Below the pieces are notes generated by a model, which was not told where the DNA came from, did no database searches, and saw only the letters and a program-made list of their open reading frames with translations. Shown one piece after another: positions 59,419-64,000 of a stretch of DNA of 64,000 nucleotides (positions are counted from its first letter, which is position 1; every line of letters starts with the position of its first letter). The DNA comes from CAZBJJ01 sp964492245 (GTDB lineage: Bacteria; Spirochaetota; Spirochaetia; Treponematales; Breznakiellaceae), in the NCBI GenBank assembly GCA_964492245.1, contig CAZBJJ010000005.1, positions 14,177 to 78,176 of the forward strand, written 5' to 3'. Both the position numbers and the translations under genes were made by a program.

Positions 59419-61380
59419 CTAATTATCGTTGAGGGCCGAAAACTGTCTTTGGTAGAGGCGGTAGTAGGCCCCCCTGTTTTCGAGCAATTGGGTATGATGG
59501 CCTTTTTCGACAATCTGTCCCTTTTCCATGACCAGAATAATATCGGCATCCCTAATAGTGGAAAGCCGGTGGGCTATAACAAAGTTTGTTCTGTCCCTCA
59601 TAAGGGCTTCGAGTCCGGCCTGCACCTGGCGTTCGGTGCGGCTGTCTACACTGCTGGTGGCCTCGTCGAGGATGAGTACATCGGGGTTGGCTAAAATTGC
59701 TCGGGCAATAGTTAAAAGCTGGCGTTGGCCAGCAGAGAGGTTGTCGGCCTCCTCGTTGAGCTCGGTGTTCCAGCCCTCGGGCAGGGTTTTAATAAATTGA
59801 TCTGCGTGGGCCAATTGCAGGGCTTTTAGAATATCTTCTTCGCTGGCGGCTTCCCGCCCCCAGGCGACATTGTCCTTTATGCTGCCCTTGAACAGCCAGC
59901 TGTCTTGCAAGACCATGCCGGTGCGCCGGCGCAGATCTTGGCGACTCATGCTGCGAATATCGCGATTGTCAATTTTAATGCTTCCCGCGTTTATTTCGTA
60001 AAAACGCATAAGCAGATTTACCAGGGTGGTCTTGCCGGCGCCGGTGGGCCCGACTATGGCCACCACCGAACCCGGCTGTATATCCAGGTCGAGGTTTTCG
60101 ATAAGCTTTTTATCGCTTCGGTAGGAAAAGCTGACATTCGAAAAAGAGACTGCCCCCTTCGCGTTTTTTGGCTCATGAGCCGGGGTTGCGCGGGTAGTGG
60201 CATCAGGCTGAATTGAATTGTCCTCTTCGTCGGCCTCCAGAACCTCGAATACCCGCTCTGCTGCTGCCAGGGTGGACTGCAAGACGTTAAAAATTTGCGA
60301 AAGTTGAATAATTGGCTGGGTAAAATGGCGCAGATATTGCAAAAAGGCCTGAATACTGCCAATGCTCATCTTGCCCTTGCCGGCAAGGATTGCCCCAAAA
60401 ATACAGACGAGTACGTAGCCAATATTGTTAATCAGGTTCATAAGGGGCCAGAGGATGCCCGAGGCAAACTGGGCCTTCCAGGCGGCGCTGGCAAGTTGAT
60501 TGTTTGTATTGGAGAAAGCCTCTATGCTCCGCTCTTCCTGGCCAAAGGCCTTAACGACGATATGCGCCGATATATTTTCTTCCACCTGGCCAGTAATGCC
60601 CCCTAGGGCGGCCTGTTGGGCTTTAAAAAATCCCCGAGAGTGTTTTGCAATAAATTTAGTTACCAGGCCGGCAAGGGGCAGGCTGGCAAGGGCAATAATG
60701 GTGAGCAGGGGGTTCATTAAGAGCATCATTACTAAGACACCGCAAACCGAGACAAGGGCAGTTACTAGGCCGGTTATGCTCTGTTGCAGGGTGGAGCTTA
60801 TACTATCGACATCGTTGGAAATCCGGCTAAGAATTTCGCCATGGGTGCGCCCATCAAAATAGGACAGGGGCAGGCGATTGAGCTTTGCGTAGAGGTCGCG
60901 CCGCAGGCCGTAGACCATGCGCTGCGAGAGCTTGGTTACAATTATCTGCTGTAAATAGGTAAAAACCGAGCTGAAAACGTATAGTAAAAGCAGCCAGGAT
61001 AAGAGGCGCAAAAAGTGGTTCCACTGGAGGGTTTCGCCGGATTTCCAGGTATTAAAGAGGAAATCGCTGGTTTTCCCCAAAATCGAGGGTGCAAGTACAG
61101 AAAAAGCTGTGGAAAGGGCGGCGGCCAGGAGGCTGGCTATAAAAGAAAGGGCCAAGGGGCGTAGGAGTTTAAGGAGTTTTTTTAAGACAGTTTTGCTGTC
61201 CTTGGGTTTTTCGCCCACCATGCCTATATGGCCATGTCTACCACGGAATCCAGGACCTCTAAATCCGGGGCCTCGAAAACCGGGCTCTTGGCGGGTGGGC
61301 TCCTGCCGGTTGGGCTCTCGGGGGCCAGCTTTTGGCTGCCCCCGAAAATCTGCTTGGTGGGAAGTGGGTTTTTGTTTCAT
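59419..61380 (-). CDS. ABC exporter half-transporter, MdlB-like (permease-ATPase fusion)
   Basis: This 653-residue protein has a hydrophilic N-terminal tail with pentad repeats (EPNRQ, EPTRQ, EPGFR, GPGFR twice) of about 60 residues, six membrane helices (about 75-360) and an ATPase. Walker A is GPTGAGKTT, Walker B LILDEATSSVD with the catalytic Glu, and the H-loop IAHRLST is intact, but the signature is LSAGQRQ in place of LSGGQ. The partner encoded just upstream has the opposite set of defects, so the two form a heterodimer with one consensus and one degenerate nucleotide site, as in MdlAB and TM287/288. It overlaps the partner gene by four bases. Confidence 0.93.
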   Translation of the reverse strand: MKQKPTSHQADFRGQPKAGPREPNRQEPTRQEPGFRGPGFRGPGFRGRHGHIGMVGEKPKDSKTVLKKLLKLLRPLALSFIASLLAAALSTAFSVLAPSILGKTSDFLFNTWKSGETLQWNHFLRLLSWLLLLYVFSSVFTYLQQIIVTKLSQRMVYGLRRDLYAKLNRLPLSYFDGRTHGEILSRISNDVDSISSTLQQSITGLVTALVSVCGVLVMMLLMNPLLTIIALASLPLAGLVTKFIAKHSRGFFKAQQAALGGITGQVEENISAHIVVKAFGQEERSIEAFSNTNNQLASAAWKAQFASGILWPLMNLINNIGYVLVCIFGAILAGKGKMSIGSIQAFLQYLRHFTQPIIQLSQIFNVLQSTLAAAERVFEVLEADEEDNSIQPDATTRATPAHEPKNAKGAVSFSNVSFSYRSDKKLIENLDLDIQPGSVVAIVGPTGAGKTTLVNLLMRFYEINAGSIKIDNRDIRSMSRQDLRRRTGMVLQDSWLFKGSIKDNVAWGREAASEEDILKALQLAHADQFIKTLPEGWNTELNEEADNLSAGQRQLLTIARAILANPDVLILDEATSSVDSRTERQVQAGLEALMRDRTNFVIAHRLSTIRDADIILVMEKGQIVEKGHHTQLLENRGAYYRLYQRQFSALNDN

Positions 61381-63161
61381 AAAAGGACCTCGGCTTCCGA
61401 AATATCAAATTGGCTATCCACAATTTCGCGGTAAATGGGGCAGCCTGCCAATAGCTCTTCGTGCCGGCCCTGGCCCACAACCGAGCCGCGGTCTAAGACG
61501 ACAATGTGGTCGGCATGGACAATGGTGTTAATGCGCTGGGCCACAATAATGACGGTGGCAGGCCTTCCCGTTTTTTGGGCCCGTAGCTGGAGTTCCTGGC
61601 TAAGCGCCCGGCGCAGGGCGGCATCGGTGGCAAAATCCAGGGCCGAAAAGCTGTCGTCGAAAAGATAAAACTGGGCGTCGCGCACCAGGGCGCGGGCAAT
61701 GGCGATGCGCTGTTTTTGCCCGCCAGAGAGGTTCCGCCCGCTCTGCGCTAAATCGCTGTCTATGCCCTCGGGCAGGGCCTGTACAAAGGCCTTGGCCTGG
61801 GCCACCTCTAGGGCGCGCCACAGTTCCTCGTCGCTGGCCTCGGCCCTGCCCACATACAGGTTTTCGCGCAGCGAACCACTTAAAAGCCCGGCTTTTTGCG
61901 GGACATAGGCAAAATATTGGCGCAGTTCCTGCTCGCTTAAAGGGGCAATATCGCTGCCATTAAGGCTAATTGTTCCCGCCTCCGGCTCGTAAAAGCGGAG
62001 TAGGAGGTTTAAAAGGCTGGTTTTTCCCGAACCAGTGCCCCCAATAATGGCGTTTATCTTGCCACTTTTAAAGGCAATATCCAGGTTTTTTAAGGCCAAT
62101 TCGCTGGCCCCCGGGTAGCGAAATGAAAGCTTAGATATTTCCAGCTGTCCATATGTGCTGGGGGTCAGAGGTACATGCCTTTGGCTCCGCTGGGCCTCTT
62201 TTGTCTCTGCTGTGGTGGGCGAACCCAAGGCAAAGAGCTCGTTAATGCGATTGGCCGAAATTTGGGCCCGCGGAAGGCTGACAAAGAGGCTAGAAAGCAC
62301 CATGAGCGAAAAAAGCACATGGCCAGCATATTGAATAAAGGCCATAAGACTGCCAATTTCCAGTTTTCTGCCTGCAATAAGGGGGGCGGCAAAAACCATA
62401 ATGGCTATTGTTGTAAGGTTCATAACAAGGTCCATAATGGGCATTAAAATCATCATAAGCCTTTGGGCCTTTAACGAAGTCTGGGTTAAATCGACGTTGG
62501 CCCGATCGAAGCGCTTGCTTTCGGGCTCCTCTCGGGTAAATGCGCGGATAACCCTGATGCCGGATAGGCTTTCGCGCAAAATAAGGTTGAGGGCATCGGT
62601 TTTTTCCTGCATCTGCTTAAAAAGGGGCAGGCCAAATTTAGTAATAAGCACAAATACCGTTACTAGAACTGGTAGCGAAACGAGAAAGACTAGGGCAAGT
62701 TCTCTATTTAAACTGATGGCGAAAATAAGGCTCACCCCCATCATAATGGGTGCTCGCGCCAGCATATGCATACTCATCTGTACAAAACCCTGCACCTGCC
62801 CGGTATCGTTACTCGAGCGGGTTATCAGGGTGGATGCGCCCATTTTGTCGAAATCGTCCATTGAGTAGTGCTGGATGGTGCTGAACACCGCCAAACGCAG
62901 ATCTCTGCCAAAAAGACTGCCCGCCTTTGCCGAGGCAAAGGAACCAGCAACGGCACAGAGACCGCCGACTAAGGTTACCACGAGCATTCGTATGCCCTGA
63001 TAAAAAATAAACTCTGTGTTTTTTTGAACGATGCCATAGTCCACAATGCTGGCCATAAGACGGGGCAGCATAAGGGTGGTAAGCGATTGGGCAATTACTA
63101 AAACAATGGCAGCAATGGCAAAATGAAGGTGTGGTTTTAAAAAGCGGTATAATTTAAGCAA
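61377..63161 (-). CDS. ABC exporter half-transporter, MdlA-like with degenerate catalytic site
   Basis: This 594-residue protein has six membrane helices (about 15-300) and an ATPase. Walker A is GGTGSGKTS and the signature LSGGQKQR is perfect, but Walker B ends FDDS, with Asp in place of the catalytic Glu, and the H-loop His is Gln (VAQRINT). The signature of this chain completes the active site of the partner. Substrates of such exporters include lipids, peptides and drugs; none is indicated here. The start is a TTG at 63161 with GGAGAG upstream. It follows the ZIP gene by 18 bases, so all three may be co-transcribed. Confidence 0.93.
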   Translation of the reverse strand: MLKLYRFLKPHLHFAIAAIVLVIAQSLTTLMLPRLMASIVDYGIVQKNTEFIFYQGIRMLVVTLVGGLCAVAGSFASAKAGSLFGRDLRLAVFSTIQHYSMDDFDKMGASTLITRSSNDTGQVQGFVQMSMHMLARAPIMMGVSLIFAISLNRELALVFLVSLPVLVTVFVLITKFGLPLFKQMQEKTDALNLILRESLSGIRVIRAFTREEPESKRFDRANVDLTQTSLKAQRLMMILMPIMDLVMNLTTIAIMVFAAPLIAGRKLEIGSLMAFIQYAGHVLFSLMVLSSLFVSLPRAQISANRINELFALGSPTTAETKEAQRSQRHVPLTPSTYGQLEISKLSFRYPGASELALKNLDIAFKSGKINAIIGGTGSGKTSLLNLLLRFYEPEAGTISLNGSDIAPLSEQELRQYFAYVPQKAGLLSGSLRENLYVGRAEASDEELWRALEVAQAKAFVQALPEGIDSDLAQSGRNLSGGQKQRIAIARALVRDAQFYLFDDSFSALDFATDAALRRALSQELQLRAQKTGRPATVIIVAQRINTIVHADHIVVLDRGSVVGQGRHEELLAGCPIYREIVDSQFDISEAEVLL

Positions 63162-63179
63162 AATCTCTCCATATAGGTT

Positions 63180-63923
63180 TTAAATAAGGGCATAGGCAAT
63201 AAGGAGGCCTAAAATAAAGCCCAAATTTGCAGAATGGTTGTGCTGGCTATTAGCCTGCGGGATAAGTTCATCATTTACAATATACATCATAGCACCGGCG
63301 GCAAATGAAAGCGAGCCAGATATAACGGCCGGTGAAATACTAAAAATGGCTAGGCCAATAAGAGTGCCAATGGGGGTCATAAGCCCAGCGGCAAGGGTAA
63401 AGAGCAGGACCTTCATATTGCCCATACCTCCGGCTTTTAGCGGCCCCGCCACCGCTAGGCCTTCGGGAATATTGTGCATGCCAATGGCCAGGGCAATACT
63501 CAAACCCAGGGCGGGGCTGGATTTTAAACCCGCCCCAATGGCCAGGCCCTCGGGCACATTGTGCAGTGCAATGCCAAAAAAAATAAGATAGCCGGTACGT
63601 AGGGCCTGGTTTGTGGTCTTAAGCCGTTCAACATTTTCGCATTTAAGGCAGTCTTCCTGCGAAAGGTGGGCATGGGGCACTAGGAGGTCTAAAGAGAACA
63701 TGAGCCCACAGCCCAAAAGAAAGCCAACGAGCAGCACTAAAAGCGAGCCCATTTCCAAAGACGCCGGCATAAGCTCAAACACCGAGACCGAAACCATGAC
63801 CCCAGCGGCAAAGCCCAAAAGGGCGGCCATAAGTTTTTTGCCCGGACTACCGGTAATCATAAGAATAATTGCGCCAATAGCTGTCGAAGCTCCGGCAATA
63901 GTGCTAAAAAAAAGGCTTTGCAT
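63180..63923 (-). CDS. ZIP family divalent metal transporter (ZupT-like)
   Basis: This 247-residue inner-membrane protein has eight helices. The two metal-binding helices are marked by HNVPEG and HNIPEG, the ZIP signatures for Zn2+, Fe2+ or Mn2+ uptake. A cytoplasmic loop contains HAHLSQEDCLKC, a further metal-binding candidate, and the C-terminal part has NSQHNHS. GGGGAG lies before the ATG. It is the first gene of the minus-strand group with the ABC exporter. Confidence 0.93.
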   Translation of the reverse strand: MQSLFFSTIAGASTAIGAIILMITGSPGKKLMAALLGFAAGVMVSVSVFELMPASLEMGSLLVLLVGFLLGCGLMFSLDLLVPHAHLSQEDCLKCENVERLKTTNQALRTGYLIFFGIALHNVPEGLAIGAGLKSSPALGLSIALAIGMHNIPEGLAVAGPLKAGGMGNMKVLLFTLAAGLMTPIGTLIGLAIFSISPAVISGSLSFAAGAMMYIVNDELIPQANSQHNHSANLGFILGLLIAYALI

Positions 63924-64000
63924 ACATTATCTCCCCATATTAAAATACCTTAAGGAATAAAAAAATTAAAGACGCTGGGTATTTATCGACAATATTTTGG

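Overview
The window reads as a chromosomal segment of a spirochaete, probably of the Spirochaetales. This is an inference from three features: a 581-residue threonyl-tRNA synthetase without the usual N-terminal TGS domain, an archaeal-type phenylalanyl-tRNA synthetase pair (pheS-pheT), and a bactofilin-M23 peptidase-YaaR-YaaT gene row. Coding density is very high. I see no insertion sequence, prophage, CRISPR array or rRNA. The only tRNA is tRNA-Leu(CAG).

Layout. 1-5.2 kb: a NicO-type Ni/Co transporter cut by the window edge with its DUF1007 partner, a short-chain dehydrogenase, and two MATE pumps in tandem. 5.2-10.5 kb: a CHASE2-adenylate cyclase facing a three-gene operon of envelope proteins (small secreted protein, beta-barrel, FecR-domain protein) with a clear promoter and terminator. 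10.5-21.9 kb: an orphan solute-binding protein with a probable 3' frameshift, a TetR regulator, RlmL- and RlmM-like rRNA methyltransferases, thrS, a cytoplasmic GH9 protein, citrate synthase, a methyltransferase and a YchJ-like SEC-C protein. 21.9-30.7 kb: potABCD, a PAS-GAF-HD-GYP protein, a ferritin-like/VIT1 metal transporter and a third MATE pump. 30.7-36.9 kb: a complete pyrBICFKDE operon (aspartate transcarbamoylase to orotate phosphoribosyltransferase, no carAB), preceded by a promoter, a 41-codon leader ORF and an intrinsic terminator arranged like the E. coli pyrBI attenuator. 37-46 kb: an acyltransferase-like protein, a small barrel-like protein, a YfcC-type carrier with an M20 peptidase, tRNA-Leu, and the TIM-barrel/YaaT/YaaR/bactofilin/M23 operon. 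46-52.4 kb: TatD, Dus, a large conserved unknown protein, a GAF-GGDEF cyclase, a rhomboid protease and a small secreted protein. 52.4-64 kb: pheST, an NtrC-like regulator lacking GAFTGA, a REC-PAS-GGDEF-EAL protein, a heterodimeric MdlAB-like ABC exporter and a ZIP metal transporter.

Three cross-cutting themes stand out. First, many first-in-transcript genes lack a Shine-Dalgarno sequence and have a sigma70-like -10 box 6-8 bases before ATG, so the A of ATG falls at about +1 (leaderless mRNAs); later genes in operons have good AAGGAG-type sites. Second, several ordinary enzymes and transporters carry in-frame GC-rich tandem repeats (15, 21 or 24 bp units) in linkers or termini, most strikingly inside PyrC and near the N terminus of the RlmM-like protein. 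Third, second-messenger signalling is rich: one adenylate cyclase, one HD-GYP, one GGDEF and one GGDEF-EAL protein.
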